Positions 14,432 through 22,096 are shown, counted from the first letter of the stretch. The stretch: DNA of 29,990 nt from RGIG1681 sp045657465 (GCA_045657465.1 JAZOTD010000015.1:1-29990); one strand, 5' to 3'. Program-made: numbers and translations. The notes: generated from the letters alone by a model not told the origin.

Positions 14432-15325
14432 ATGAAATTAGATTGGAAAAAGATAGGATTAAATTTGTTATACCCGCATTTGGCAGTAATCATTTGTTTG
14501 CTGCCAATTTCTGTTGCGTTTTTAATTTTATCTCTTGTTTATTTAGGCACAGAATCGATTTTGGCAATACTGTCTTATCTTTTAGCATTTTATGTTCTAT
14601 TGGTTATTTGTTTTAGAGTGCCTAGAATGATTGTGTTTTTCAAGACACTTAAACATGAAAACAAATATATTAAAAAATGGTTTTCAGATGTTAGGCTGAG
14701 AATAAACGTGTCGCTTTATGGTTCGCTTGTTTGGAATGTTGCGTTTGCGATATTTCAACTGGGGCTTGGTTTCTATCACAAATCGTTTTGGTTTTATTCA
14801 ATGTTTGCATATTATGTGATGCTTGGTGTTATGAGATTTTTCTTGGTTAAACACACAAGCAAATATGAAGCAAATGAAGAAAAAGAGATTGAGATAAAAA
14901 AATATATTGTGAGTGGCTATCTATTGCTTGCAATGAATTTGGCGCTTGCGGTTATTGTGTTCTTTATTGTATATTTCAACAAAACGTTTAATCACCATAT
15001 GATTACAACGATTGCAATGGCCGCATATACATTTGTGACATTCACATTCGCGATTATAAACCTTGTTAGATACAAGAAATATAAAAGCCCGGTTTATTCT
15101 GCGGCGAAAAGCATAACTTTAATTGCAGGTGCTGTGTCAATGCTTACGCTTGAAACAACAATGCTAACAACCTTTGGCACAACTGAAGGTCCGCTGTTTA
15201 GTCAAATAATGTTGTCTTTCACGGGAGTTGTGGTTATTGGGTTTTCAATAACAATGGCAGTTATTATGATTGTTAAAGGCAATCAAAATTTAAAAGAATT
15301 GAAATCAAAAAACACCTTAAATTAA
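14432..15325 (+). CDS. Uncharacterised membrane protein with eight predicted helices
   Basis: I do not recognise this protein of about 297 residues. Eight hydrophobic helices are visible, in two groups of four separated by the charged cytoplasmic loop KYEANEEKEIEIKKY; there are no obvious catalytic or metal motifs. Start is uncertain. ATG 14432 has only a weak AAGAG upstream, and GTG 14402 has no clear ribosome site either. It lies 59 bases after the second ABC permease in the same direction with no terminator between, so it probably belongs to the TetR-controlled operon, perhaps with extra expression from its own promoter. The end overlaps the terminator hairpin. A role in the same export or resistance module is inference. 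Confidence 0.75.
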   Translation: MKLDWKKIGLNLLYPHLAVIICLLPISVAFLILSLVYLGTESILAILSYLLAFYVLLVICFRVPRMIVFFKTLKHENKYIKKWFSDVRLRINVSLYGSLVWNVAFAIFQLGLGFYHKSFWFYSMFAYYVMLGVMRFFLVKHTSKYEANEEKEIEIKKYIVSGYLLLAMNLALAVIVFFIVYFNKTFNHHMITTIAMAAYTFVTFTFAIINLVRYKKYKSPVYSAAKSITLIAGAVSMLTLETTMLTTFGTTEGPLFSQIMLSFTGVVVIGFSITMAVIMIVKGNQNLKELKSKNTLN

Positions 15326-15343
15326 TTAAGGTGTTTTGTTTTT
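15311..15343. terminator. Terminator overlapping the stop of the eight-helix protein gene
   Basis: AACACCTTAA (15311-15320) pairs perfectly with TTAAGGTGTT (15326-15335), followed by TTTTGTTTTT. The TAA stop lies in the loop. An A run before it lets it also serve the convergent tmcAL gene. Confidence 0.88.
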
Positions 15344-15364
15344 AAATAATAACTATTTTTTAAT

Positions 15365-16543
15365 TTATATGAATAGAGTTCCAGTGGTTTTGTCAACGTT
15401 GTTTTCATGCTGTGATGATGTTGAATAAACACTGCTTGCATTTAAGTCAATATCAATGATTTGTTTTTGTTTTGAAGATAGGTTGTTGTAATCATTGTTG
15501 GTTACAATCAAACTTATCTTCTTTTTGTTATATGTTGAAATTAGTGTCTTTTTGCTTTTATTTATAGCTAAAACTTTTGCTGCTGGTTTGGTTGTTTTTG
15601 CCAGTTCTTGAACTTTTTTTGTGATTTGAAGCAGTGGATATAAAACCAGCTTGTTAACTCTTGCGGTTCTATATCGTGGAGAAGAGATGTTGTCGGTTAT
15701 TTCTTCTAACGTTTTGAAATTGTCAGCCATTTTCTTAACTCTATATTCAATGCCTTCGTTGTAGTCATAATGTTTTTCAAGATTGGTTGGAGAAGTGGTT
15801 CTTAGCTTATGAATTACAAGAGTTTGAAAATTTTGCAAGTGTTGTTTTGTGAATATGTTTGTTATATTTGCATAACTAGGAATATACTTATTATATTCTT
15901 CATCTTTATGCATAAGTTCTCTAATTGATGTTGCTGACAAAAATTCATGCTTTGCGGTTTGGCTAACAAATCCGTTGTCGCATCTTGAAATTGCAACGGG
16001 CTTAATGTTTGCACCTTGGGCTAAAATTGCAGTTAAATATTCAACAGCCAAAATATTGTTTGGTTTGTTTAAAATTTCTAAAACAGAATCGTCATTTAAG
16101 CTTTGGCAAATGCTACGTTTAAGTGCGGTGTTGTAGTTTATGCCATTTTCAATTTCGTTTTTAAAAGCGATTTGAAAACGTGATGAGTTTTCATGTTTTA
16201 GTTTTGCAATTTTTTTCAAGGTTTCAAGGTTTGTGTTTTCTATGCCAAAAGCAAGGTGAGTTACGTTTAAATTTTTTAAAATTCGAATAGCACCAGTTGC
16301 AAAATTTTCTGCATTTGAGCATGCATAAATGCAAGGTAGTTCAATCACGGCATTTGCACCTGCAAGCACTGCATGTTTTGCACGGGTGTATTTGTCGGTT
16401 ATAGCTGGAATTCCACGTTGAACAAAGTTTCCACTCATAAGACACAAAATGTCGAGCCCTGTCTGTTTTTTTGCTTCTTGAATTATATATTCATGGCCGT
16501 TATGAAACGGGTTAAACTCGCATATGATGGCACAAAAATTCAT
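15365..16543 (-). CDS. tmcAL: tRNA(Met) cytidine acetate ligase
   Basis: TmcAL (formerly YlbM) uses ATP and free acetate to form N4-acetylcytidine at position 34 of elongator tRNA-Met, which improves AUG decoding accuracy. The 392-residue protein shows the nucleotidyltransferase core: CEFNPFHNGHEYII with HNGH at 14-17, CLMSGNFVQRG at about 34-44, the TDKYTRAKHAVLAGANAVIELP region, and the SATSIRELM motif that closes the ATP site. Length is normal. Start ATG 16543 (complement) has AAGGAG about 7 bases upstream. It is divergent from pta-ackA, whose products make acetate, the substrate of this enzyme. This neighbourhood is common in Clostridia. Confidence 0.94.
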   Translation of the reverse strand: MNFCAIICEFNPFHNGHEYIIQEAKKQTGLDILCLMSGNFVQRGIPAITDKYTRAKHAVLAGANAVIELPCIYACSNAENFATGAIRILKNLNVTHLAFGIENTNLETLKKIAKLKHENSSRFQIAFKNEIENGINYNTALKRSICQSLNDDSVLEILNKPNNILAVEYLTAILAQGANIKPVAISRCDNGFVSQTAKHEFLSATSIRELMHKDEEYNKYIPSYANITNIFTKQHLQNFQTLVIHKLRTTSPTNLEKHYDYNEGIEYRVKKMADNFKTLEEITDNISSPRYRTARVNKLVLYPLLQITKKVQELAKTTKPAAKVLAINKSKKTLISTYNKKKISLIVTNNDYNNLSSKQKQIIDIDLNASSVYSTSSQHENNVDKTTGTLFI

Positions 16544-16560
16544 AAATACTCCTTATTTAC

Positions 16561-16589
16561 TTGAAAAAACTGGTTTGTGTAGTTATAAT
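16561..16589 (+). promoter_or_regulatory. Promoter of pta-ackA
   Basis: TTGAAA at 16561-16566, exactly 17 bases, then TATAAT at 16584-16589. The predicted start is near 16596, giving a leader of about 57 bases before pta. Confidence 0.75.
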
Positions 16590-16596
16590 ATATTTT

Positions 16597-16624
16597 ATTA
16601 TAAGCAAAAATGCTTACTAATCAA
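16597..16624 (-). promoter_or_regulatory. Promoter of tmcAL
   Basis: On the minus strand TTGATT (complement of 16619-16624), 16 bases, then TATAAT (complement of 16597-16602). It lies back to back with the pta promoter, and the two -10 boxes are 7 bases apart. Confidence 0.65.
16601..16616. repeat. Inverted repeat between the tmcAL and pta promoters
   Basis: TAAGCA-AAAA-TGCTTA is a perfect 6-bp inverted repeat. It lies in the spacer of the tmcAL promoter and just after the pta transcript start, so it could be an operator for both genes or a small leader hairpin in pta mRNA. Confidence 0.45.
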
Positions 16625-16652
16625 TAAATTTTGTTAAAAAATGGAGAATTTT

Positions 16653-17651
16653 ATGTCTAATGTATTTGATGGATTAATTGAAAAAGCAAGACATACAGGA
16701 AAAAGAATTATCTTAACTGAAACAGAAGATAGCAGAATTTTAGAAGCTGCTGAAAAGGCTGCTAAAATTGATTTGTGCAAGGTTGTTCTTTTGGGTAGTG
16801 AAAGTGAACTTGCTTCTAAATTTTCAGCTGAAGCGCTCGAAAATATTGTTTTTGTAGACACAAACGTTGAAAATGAAAAAACTAATGCTTATGTTGAACT
16901 TCTTTGTGAAATTAGAAAGTCAAAAGGCTTGACTGAAGAACAGGCAAGAGTTCAAATCAAAGACAAGCTTGTTTATGCAATGCTCATGCTTAGAGCAGGA
17001 GATGCTGATGGTGTTGTTTCTGGTGCGATTACTCACACTGCTGACGTGCTTCGTCCAGCATTCCAAGTTGTTAAAGTTAAACCAGGTGTGAAGAAAGTTT
17101 CTTCAGTGTTTATTATGGAATCACCAAACGAAAATTTTGGTGAAAATGGTTTCATGGTTTTTGCTGATTGTGGCGTAAACCCAAACCCAACAGATGAAGA
17201 CCTTGCAGAAATTGCAATCTTGTCAAGTGAGACCGCTCGTCAAATTTGCGGAATGGATCCAAAAGTTGCAATGCTCACATATTCAACAAAGTCTGGCGAT
17301 GAAATGACTGATGAAAATGTTTGCAAAGTTAAAAGAGCACTTGCAATGGTTAAAGAAAGAGCTCCAGAACTCAAGATTGATGGAGAACTTCAAGCTGATG
17401 CTGCGCTTGTTGAATCAGTTGCAAAACTCAAAGCTCCGGGTTCAGAGGTTGCAGGTCATGCAAATGTGCTTATATTCCCAGACTTAAACGCTGGAAATAT
17501 TGCTTATAAACTTGTTCAAAGACTTGCAGGTGTAAAAGCTGTTGGTCCAGTGCTTCAGGGTTTAAATATGCCAGTTAACGATCTTTCTCGCGGAACAACC
17601 GCTGACGAAGTTGTGCTTGATATGGCAATTACAATACTTCAATCAAAATAA
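16653..17651 (+). CDS. pta: Phosphate acetyltransferase
   Basis: Pta converts acetyl-CoA and phosphate to acetyl phosphate and CoA, the first step of fermentative acetate and ATP formation with ackA. The 332-residue protein is the short single-domain form. It shows ARHTGKRIILTETEDSR at the start, the DGVVSGAITHTADVLRPAFQVVK segment, MVFADCGVNPNPT and the end motif GPVLQGLNMPVNDLSRG. Start is ATG 16653 because GGAG at 16643-16646 is correctly spaced; the ATG at 16641 overlaps that site. ackA follows 17 bases later, so the two form an operon from the 16561 promoter. Confidence 0.96.
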   Translation: MSNVFDGLIEKARHTGKRIILTETEDSRILEAAEKAAKIDLCKVVLLGSESELASKFSAEALENIVFVDTNVENEKTNAYVELLCEIRKSKGLTEEQARVQIKDKLVYAMLMLRAGDADGVVSGAITHTADVLRPAFQVVKVKPGVKKVSSVFIMESPNENFGENGFMVFADCGVNPNPTDEDLAEIAILSSETARQICGMDPKVAMLTYSTKSGDEMTDENVCKVKRALAMVKERAPELKIDGELQADAALVESVAKLKAPGSEVAGHANVLIFPDLNAGNIAYKLVQRLAGVKAVGPVLQGLNMPVNDLSRGTTADEVVLDMAITILQSK

Positions 17652-17668
17652 AAAAAGGAAATAGAAAA

Positions 17669-18871
17669 ATGAAAGTTTTAGTTATTAATGCAGGAAGTTC
17701 ATCTCTTAAATATCAAGTGATGGATATGGAAAATGAAAAAGTTATCACAAAAGGATTGTGTGAAAGAATCGGTATTGACGGAAGACACACAAACAAAACT
17801 GATGGAAACAAATATGTTGAAGAAGTTGAAATGAAAAACCATAGCCAAGCTCTCAAGGTTGTTGTTGATTGTTTAATTTCTGACAAGGTTCCAGCAATCT
17901 CTTCTTTGAAAGATATTGACGCAATTGGTCACAGAGTTCTTCACGCTGGTGAAAAATTTAATGATTCAATTTTGATTACTGAAGAAAATTTGAAAGATTT
18001 AGAAGAATTGATCCCACTTGGACCTCTTCATCAACCAGCAAACATTGCAGGTATCAATGCTTGCACAGAACTTCTTCCAGGAGTTCCACAAGTTGCAGTG
18101 TTTGACACAACATTCCACTCAACAATGCCAGATTATGCATATAGATATGCACTTCCAAAAGAAGCTTACACAAAATGGCAAATTAGAAAATATGGTTTCC
18201 ACGGAACCAGCCACAAATATATTGCTGGCGAACTTGAAAAACTTGAAGGTAAAAAAGGTAATTTTATTATTTGTCATATTGGAAACGGTGCTAGCATTTC
18301 AGCTGTTAAAGATGGAAAGTGTATTGATACAACAATGGGTTACACACCACTTGAAGGCGTTATGATGGGAACACGCTCAGGCGACATTGATGCTTCAGTT
18401 TGTGAAAGACTTATGAAAGAAACAGGCATGTCAATTAATGACACTGTGAACTATTTGAACAAAAAGAGCGGTCTCTTGGGTGTATCTGGCATAAGCGGTG
18501 ACATGAGAGATGTTGAAGAAATCGCTTATTCAGATGAACAAAGTGAAAGAGCAGATGATTGCAGACTTGCTCTTAACATGCACGCATATAGAGTTAAAAA
18601 ATACATTGGTTCATACTATGCAGCACTTGGCACTGTTGATGCAATTGCTTTTACTGCAGGTGTTGGCGAAAATGGTTGTGAATACCGTGAATCAGTTCTT
18701 GCTGGGTTAGAAGGTATGGGAATTGTTTTGGATAAAGACAAAAATCTCAAAAACTTTAAACGTGGCGAAGTTAATGTTATTTCAACAGATGATTCAAAGG
18801 TTAAGATTTATGTTATTCCAACCGATGAAGAATATATGATTGCAAAAGATACACAAAGACTTGCAAAATAA
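17669..18871 (+). CDS. ackA: Acetate kinase
   Basis: AckA transfers phosphate from acetyl phosphate to ADP, making ATP and acetate, and can run backwards. The 400-residue protein shows both family signatures, VINAGSSSLKYQ at 5-16 and the KYGFHGTSHKYIA segment, then HIGNGASISAV, the TTMGYTPLEGVMMGTRSGDID segment and FTAGVGENG. Length is standard. AAGGAAA precedes ATG 17669. No intrinsic terminator follows it, so some reading into rpmF is possible, although rpmF has its own promoter. In this genome it also supplies acetate for TmcAL, encoded divergently upstream. Confidence 0.97.
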   Translation: MKVLVINAGSSSLKYQVMDMENEKVITKGLCERIGIDGRHTNKTDGNKYVEEVEMKNHSQALKVVVDCLISDKVPAISSLKDIDAIGHRVLHAGEKFNDSILITEENLKDLEELIPLGPLHQPANIAGINACTELLPGVPQVAVFDTTFHSTMPDYAYRYALPKEAYTKWQIRKYGFHGTSHKYIAGELEKLEGKKGNFIICHIGNGASISAVKDGKCIDTTMGYTPLEGVMMGTRSGDIDASVCERLMKETGMSINDTVNYLNKKSGLLGVSGISGDMRDVEEIAYSDEQSERADDCRLALNMHAYRVKKYIGSYYAALGTVDAIAFTAGVGENGCEYRESVLAGLEGMGIVLDKDKNLKNFKRGEVNVISTDDSKVKIYVIPTDEEYMIAKDTQRLAK

Positions 18872-18897
18872 GCTTAAATTTATTTGTAAAAATATAA

Positions 18898-18926
18898 TTG
18901 ACAAAATAACAATCTTGGTGTATTAT
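18898..18926 (+). promoter_or_regulatory. Promoter of rpmF
   Basis: A perfect TTGACA at 18898-18903, 17 bases, then TATTAT at 18921-18926. The leader of about 85 bases contains a small hairpin-like CACA-T6-GTGTG segment near 18946-18963 of unknown meaning. Confidence 0.75.
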
Positions 18927-19016
18927 AATTATGCTTTGTTGATTAGGCACATTTTTTGTGTGAAATTAAATAAAAATTCGCAATCAGTTGATTGATGATA
19001 ATAGGAGGGTTTAATA

Positions 19017-19208
19017 ATGGCAGTTCCAAAGAGAAAAGTGTCAAAAGCTAAAGGCAGAAGCAGAATGGCTAACTGGAAAGCAACAGCCCCAAATCTTGTT
19101 GAATGCCCACAATGTCATGAACTTAAAAAATCTCACGTAGTTTGCCCAGCATGTGGTTACTATGATGGTGAAAAGAAAGTTCTCGTTAAAGCTGACGAAA
19201 AGAAGTAA
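19017..19208 (+). CDS. rpmF: Large ribosomal subunit protein bL32
   Basis: This is a 63-residue basic protein with the bL32 start MAVPKRKVSKAKGRSRMANWK and a zinc ribbon of the C-x2-C...C-x2-C type (CPQC and CPACGYY), so it is the zinc-binding form. The GGAGG ribosome site is strong. In many bacteria a YceD/DUF177 gene lies directly before rpmF; here the 145 bases after ackA have no room for it. A strong terminator ends the unit. Confidence 0.97.
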   Translation: MAVPKRKVSKAKGRSRMANWKATAPNLVECPQCHELKKSHVVCPACGYYDGEKKVLVKADEKK

Positions 19209-19214
19209 AAAAAC

Positions 19215-19238
19215 AACACCCGCAAGGGTGTTTTTTTT
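19215..19238 (+). terminator. Rho-independent terminator of rpmF
   Basis: AACACCC (19215-19221), GCAA tetraloop, GGGTGTT (19226-19232), then a run of T to 19238. Confidence 0.93.
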
Positions 19239-19250
19239 GTGATAAATAAA

Positions 19251-19279
19251 AAGCAAGAGAATTGTCTCTTGCTTTTTTT
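19251..19279 (-). terminator. Terminator of the minus-strand P-loop gene
   Basis: AAGCAAGAGA (19251-19260) pairs perfectly with TCTCTTGCTT (19265-19274) over a 4-base loop. It has A and T runs on both sides, so it can act in both directions, but its place beyond the end of the gene at 19278 suggests it mainly serves that gene. Confidence 0.88.
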
Positions 19280-20204
19280 ACTGCATTTGGTTTTGTTTGA
19301 GTTCATCAAGACCGGTTAAAATTTGGTCGCAAATGTTTGCAATTTCAGCCTTGTTTAACAGTTCGTCTTTTTTTGTGTTGCCATTAACATCAATGAAATA
19401 GCGACACTTTTTAAAAACAGGGTTTTCTGGTTCATTGAAAAATCCGTTTGTTGACACGCATAGGTCAGCATATTCAAAAAATCGGTCAAGATTATTTACT
19501 AATATATTATTTTCTTCATAATATTTGTTTTGTCTGTGTGAGTAGTCAACACCGGGATGCAAAAATACTTTTTGACCGAACTTTCTAAAAATTTCATCAT
19601 GAAGATTGTTCATGGCTTCAAAATGTGTGTCATATGCGACCCATCTTAAAACGTCAGCGTCGTGTTTGCTTGGTTTATAATCTGCACTAAACCAACCATC
19701 AGATGCTGAAACATCTATAATTGCAGGAACATCAAGATTTGAGATGATGTCATATAATATTGAACTGGTAAATCCCTGTGATAAAACAACTAAAAAGTGA
19801 CTCGAAATTCCATGATTATTTAAATCTAACATCATATTGCAATAACCTTCATAGAGTTGTTTATATCTATCAAGTTCCAAAAATTCATCATAAGCTTGAA
19901 ATTTTTCAATAATTTTGTCGATAGATTCTTCTAAAAGTGCAACTTTTTCAGTATCATTTCTTGAAATTTTAATTTCTTGGTAGTTAAAAGCAAATCTTCT
20001 TTGAAGTTTTTTATACTTTTCAATGGCGGCAGGGGTGTTTTTGAGTCCATTGTTTTTCATTTCTGCCAAAAAATAAATAATATCGTCAACAGATAAAAGT
20101 GGCATACCTGTGCGCATCGCTAATTCTTCAGAAATTAAAGATTTTCCAACGCAACTTGGGCCAACCAAAATTATTGAATTGTCATAAATTGTTTTTCTAT
20201 CCAT
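19278..20204 (-). CDS. P-loop NTPase or kinase-like protein of unknown function
   Basis: This 308-residue soluble protein has a clear Walker A, GPSCVGKS at residues 15-22. It is followed by ISEELAMRTGMPLLSVDDII, the layout of shikimate/gluconate-kinase-like P-loop proteins, in which the DD pair ends the second strand. The remaining two thirds, with HPGVDYSHRQNKYYEENN and a NGFFNEPENPVF loop, match no family I know. It is too long for shikimate kinase and lacks that enzyme's later Arg motifs. The gene sits on the opposite strand between rpmF and plsX, which are usually close together. Its promoter places the transcript start on the A of ATG 20204, and there is no Shine-Dalgarno site. Confidence 0.8.
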   Translation of the reverse strand: MDRKTIYDNSIILVGPSCVGKSLISEELAMRTGMPLLSVDDIIYFLAEMKNNGLKNTPAAIEKYKKLQRRFAFNYQEIKISRNDTEKVALLEESIDKIIEKFQAYDEFLELDRYKQLYEGYCNMMLDLNNHGISSHFLVVLSQGFTSSILYDIISNLDVPAIIDVSASDGWFSADYKPSKHDADVLRWVAYDTHFEAMNNLHDEIFRKFGQKVFLHPGVDYSHRQNKYYEENNILVNNLDRFFEYADLCVSTNGFFNEPENPVFKKCRYFIDVNGNTKKDELLNKAEIANICDQILTGLDELKQNQMQ

Positions 20205-20210
20205 AAGATT

Positions 20211-20239
20211 ATTATATCATAACCAAAGCGTTTTGTAAA
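20211..20239 (-). promoter_or_regulatory. Promoter predicting a leaderless mRNA for the P-loop gene
   Basis: On the minus strand TTTACA (complement of 20234-20239), exactly 17 bases, then TATAAT (complement of 20211-20216). Six bases separate the -10 box from the ATG, so the expected first base of the mRNA is the A of the start codon. Confidence 0.65.
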
Positions 20240-20290
20240 TATCAAAAATGAACATATTTTATTGATTTAACACACACAAAAATATAAAAT

Positions 20291-20320
20291 TTTACACATA
20301 TTTGCTGAAAGTATTATAAC
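20291..20320 (+). promoter_or_regulatory. Upstream candidate promoter for plsX
   Basis: TTTACA at 20291-20296, 18 bases, then TATAAC at 20315-20320. It would be the distal one of two tandem plsX promoters. Confidence 0.4.
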
Positions 20321-20327
20321 AAATTTA

Positions 20328-20356
20328 TTGTTTTTATTTTTGAAATCATTTATAAT
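20328..20356 (+). promoter_or_regulatory. Proximal promoter for plsX-rnc-smc
   Basis: TTGTTT at 20328-20333, exactly 17 bases, then TATAAT at 20351-20356, about 26 bases before the first base of the plsX ATG transcript leader ends. Confidence 0.6.
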
Positions 20357-20388
20357 AATAATGAATTATTATAGGAGATTGTGTACAC

Positions 20389-21411
20389 ATGAAAATAGTT
20401 ATTGACGCGTTTGGTGGAGATTATTCTCCAGAAGAGATTGTTAAAGGAGCAATTACATCAGTAAATTTGATTGAAGATGTTGAAATTATTCTTACTGGTG
20501 ACAAAGCTAGAATTGAAGAACTTTTTAAAGAATATGGCTACACTGGGGATAGAATTGAGATTGTTCATGCGCCTGAAGTTATTTCACCAGATGAAACTCC
20601 AACAATGGCAATTAGAAGAAAAAAAGATAGCTCTCTTGTTGCTGGGCTTACAATTTTAAAAGAAAGGGATGACGTAATCGGCATGGTTAGTGCGGGAAGC
20701 ACTGGCGCAGTGCTTGCCGGTGGTCTTTTTATCGTTGGAAGAATTGATGGTGTTAAACGTCCTGCACTTTCTCCATTTTTGCCAACTGTTAATGGCGGAA
20801 AAACTCTTCTTATTGATTGTGGTGCAAATGTTGACTGCAAACCAGAATATTTGCAACAATTTGCAATCATGGGCTCGATTTATGTAAAACAAATGTTAGG
20901 AATTGAAAAACCTAGAGTTGGTTTAATTTCAAATGGTGTTGAAGATCACAAGGGCAATGAGCAAATCCATCAAACATTTGAACTTTTAAAAAATACACCA
21001 GAAATCAATTTTGTTGGAAATATGGAAGCTCGTGAAATGCTTTCAGGCGAATATGATGTGCTTGTGTGTGATGGATTCACTGGCAACGTTGCAATGAAAT
21101 CTGCTGAAGGCACACTTAACACTTTTATGACTGTGCTAAAAAACGAAATAAAAAATGGTGGAATCAAATCAAAATTGGGAGCATTAATGCTTAAAAAGTG
21201 TTTTAAAAACATTAAAGCTCATTTAAATTATACCGATGTTGGTGGATCTCCATTTTTAGGTCTTGAAAAGATTTTGATTAAATCACATGGCTCAAGCAAG
21301 GCAAAGACAATTTATTCATGTGTGCTTCAAATCGTTGATATACATAAATCAAACTATATTGAAAAAATGAGAGAAGGTATTAAAAATTCAAGTATAGCAG
21401 GTGAAAAATAA
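20389..21411 (+). CDS. plsX: Phosphate acyltransferase PlsX
   Basis: PlsX moves the acyl chain from acyl-ACP to phosphate, giving acyl phosphate for glycerol-3-phosphate acylation by PlsY, at the inner face of the membrane. The 340-residue protein shows the family's DAFGGDYSPEEIVKGA start, the ETPTMAIRRKKDSSL segment, VSAGSTGAVLAGGL, LIDCGANVDCKPEYL, ISNGVEDHKGNE, and YTDVGGSPFLGLEKILIKSHGSS. Length is standard. ATG 20389 has AGGAG 11 bases upstream. rnc begins directly after its stop. The fatty acid genes fapR, fabD, fabG and acpP, which often accompany it, are not here. Confidence 0.96.
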   Translation: MKIVIDAFGGDYSPEEIVKGAITSVNLIEDVEIILTGDKARIEELFKEYGYTGDRIEIVHAPEVISPDETPTMAIRRKKDSSLVAGLTILKERDDVIGMVSAGSTGAVLAGGLFIVGRIDGVKRPALSPFLPTVNGGKTLLIDCGANVDCKPEYLQQFAIMGSIYVKQMLGIEKPRVGLISNGVEDHKGNEQIHQTFELLKNTPEINFVGNMEAREMLSGEYDVLVCDGFTGNVAMKSAEGTLNTFMTVLKNEIKNGGIKSKLGALMLKKCFKNIKAHLNYTDVGGSPFLGLEKILIKSHGSSKAKTIYSCVLQIVDIHKSNYIEKMREGIKNSSIAGEK

Positions 21412-22086
21412 GTGAAAGAACTTGTGAATTTAACAGAAGTAGAAAAAATAATTGGTTATAATTTCAAAACAAAGAAAACGCTTTTGCGTGCCCTTACTCA
21501 TTCATCTTATTCAAATGAGCACAAGGTTGAATCAAATGAAAGATTGGAGTTTTTGGGTGATGCTGTTATTGAACTTATAATCACAGAAAAATTATATTTT
21601 GAGTTCAAGGGCAAAGAAGGTGACTTGTCAAAAATAAGGGCTCTTATTGTTAGCGAAAAGCCACTAGCTGAAGCGATTGATAGACTGGGTCTTGAAAAAT
21701 ATTTAATCAGGGGTGTGGGTGAAAGCAAGAACGGAGTTGCATCAAATGCTGTCAAGTGTGACCTTTTTGAAGCGCTTGCTGGTGCGATTTTCGTTGATGG
21801 TGGAATTGAAGAAGTTAAAAACTTTTTCAACAGAGCACTTGGTGAAAATATTGAAAAAATAAAGTTGCATGGTTATGTTGATGATCCAAAAACCAAACTT
21901 CAAGAAATGCTTAAACAAGCAAAAATTGTTTATAGCACTTCAAAATCAGGTGCTGATCACATGCCAATTTATAAAACATCTGTGTTTATCAATGATGTTA
22001 AAATGGGAACTGGAAAGGGTTCAAACAAGCGAACTGCTGAAGAAAATGCAGCAAGTGAAGCAATTAATAATCTAAAAAAAGTATAG
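21412..22086 (+). CDS. rnc: Ribonuclease III
   Basis: RNase III cuts double-stranded RNA, including the rRNA precursor. The 224-residue protein has the signature NERLEFLGDAVIEL at 42-55 and the catalytic acidic set E43, E46, D50, D117 and E120. The second motif is KCDLFEALAGAIFVDGG, and a C-terminal double-stranded RNA-binding domain (about 155-222) ends with KGSNKRTAEENAASEA. The GTG start at 21412 immediately follows the plsX stop. Its ribosome site AGGTG lies within plsX, so the genes are translationally coupled. smc starts 10 bases after its end. Confidence 0.96.
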   Translation: MKELVNLTEVEKIIGYNFKTKKTLLRALTHSSYSNEHKVESNERLEFLGDAVIELIITEKLYFEFKGKEGDLSKIRALIVSEKPLAEAIDRLGLEKYLIRGVGESKNGVASNAVKCDLFEALAGAIFVDGGIEEVKNFFNRALGENIEKIKLHGYVDDPKTKLQEMLKQAKIVYSTSKSGADHMPIYKTSVFINDVKMGTGKGSNKRTAEENAASEAINNLKKV

Positions 22087-22096
22087 GATAAAACTT

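Noticed and set aside
18944..18966. Hairpin-like CACA-T6-GTGTG in the rpmF leader as a ribosomal protein autoregulation site.
   Set aside because: The stem is only four to five pairs and not followed by any recognisable element.
19278..20204. Naming the P-loop protein shikimate kinase (aroK).
   Set aside because: Only the Walker A region agrees. The protein is almost twice as long and the later substrate-binding Arg motifs are not visible.
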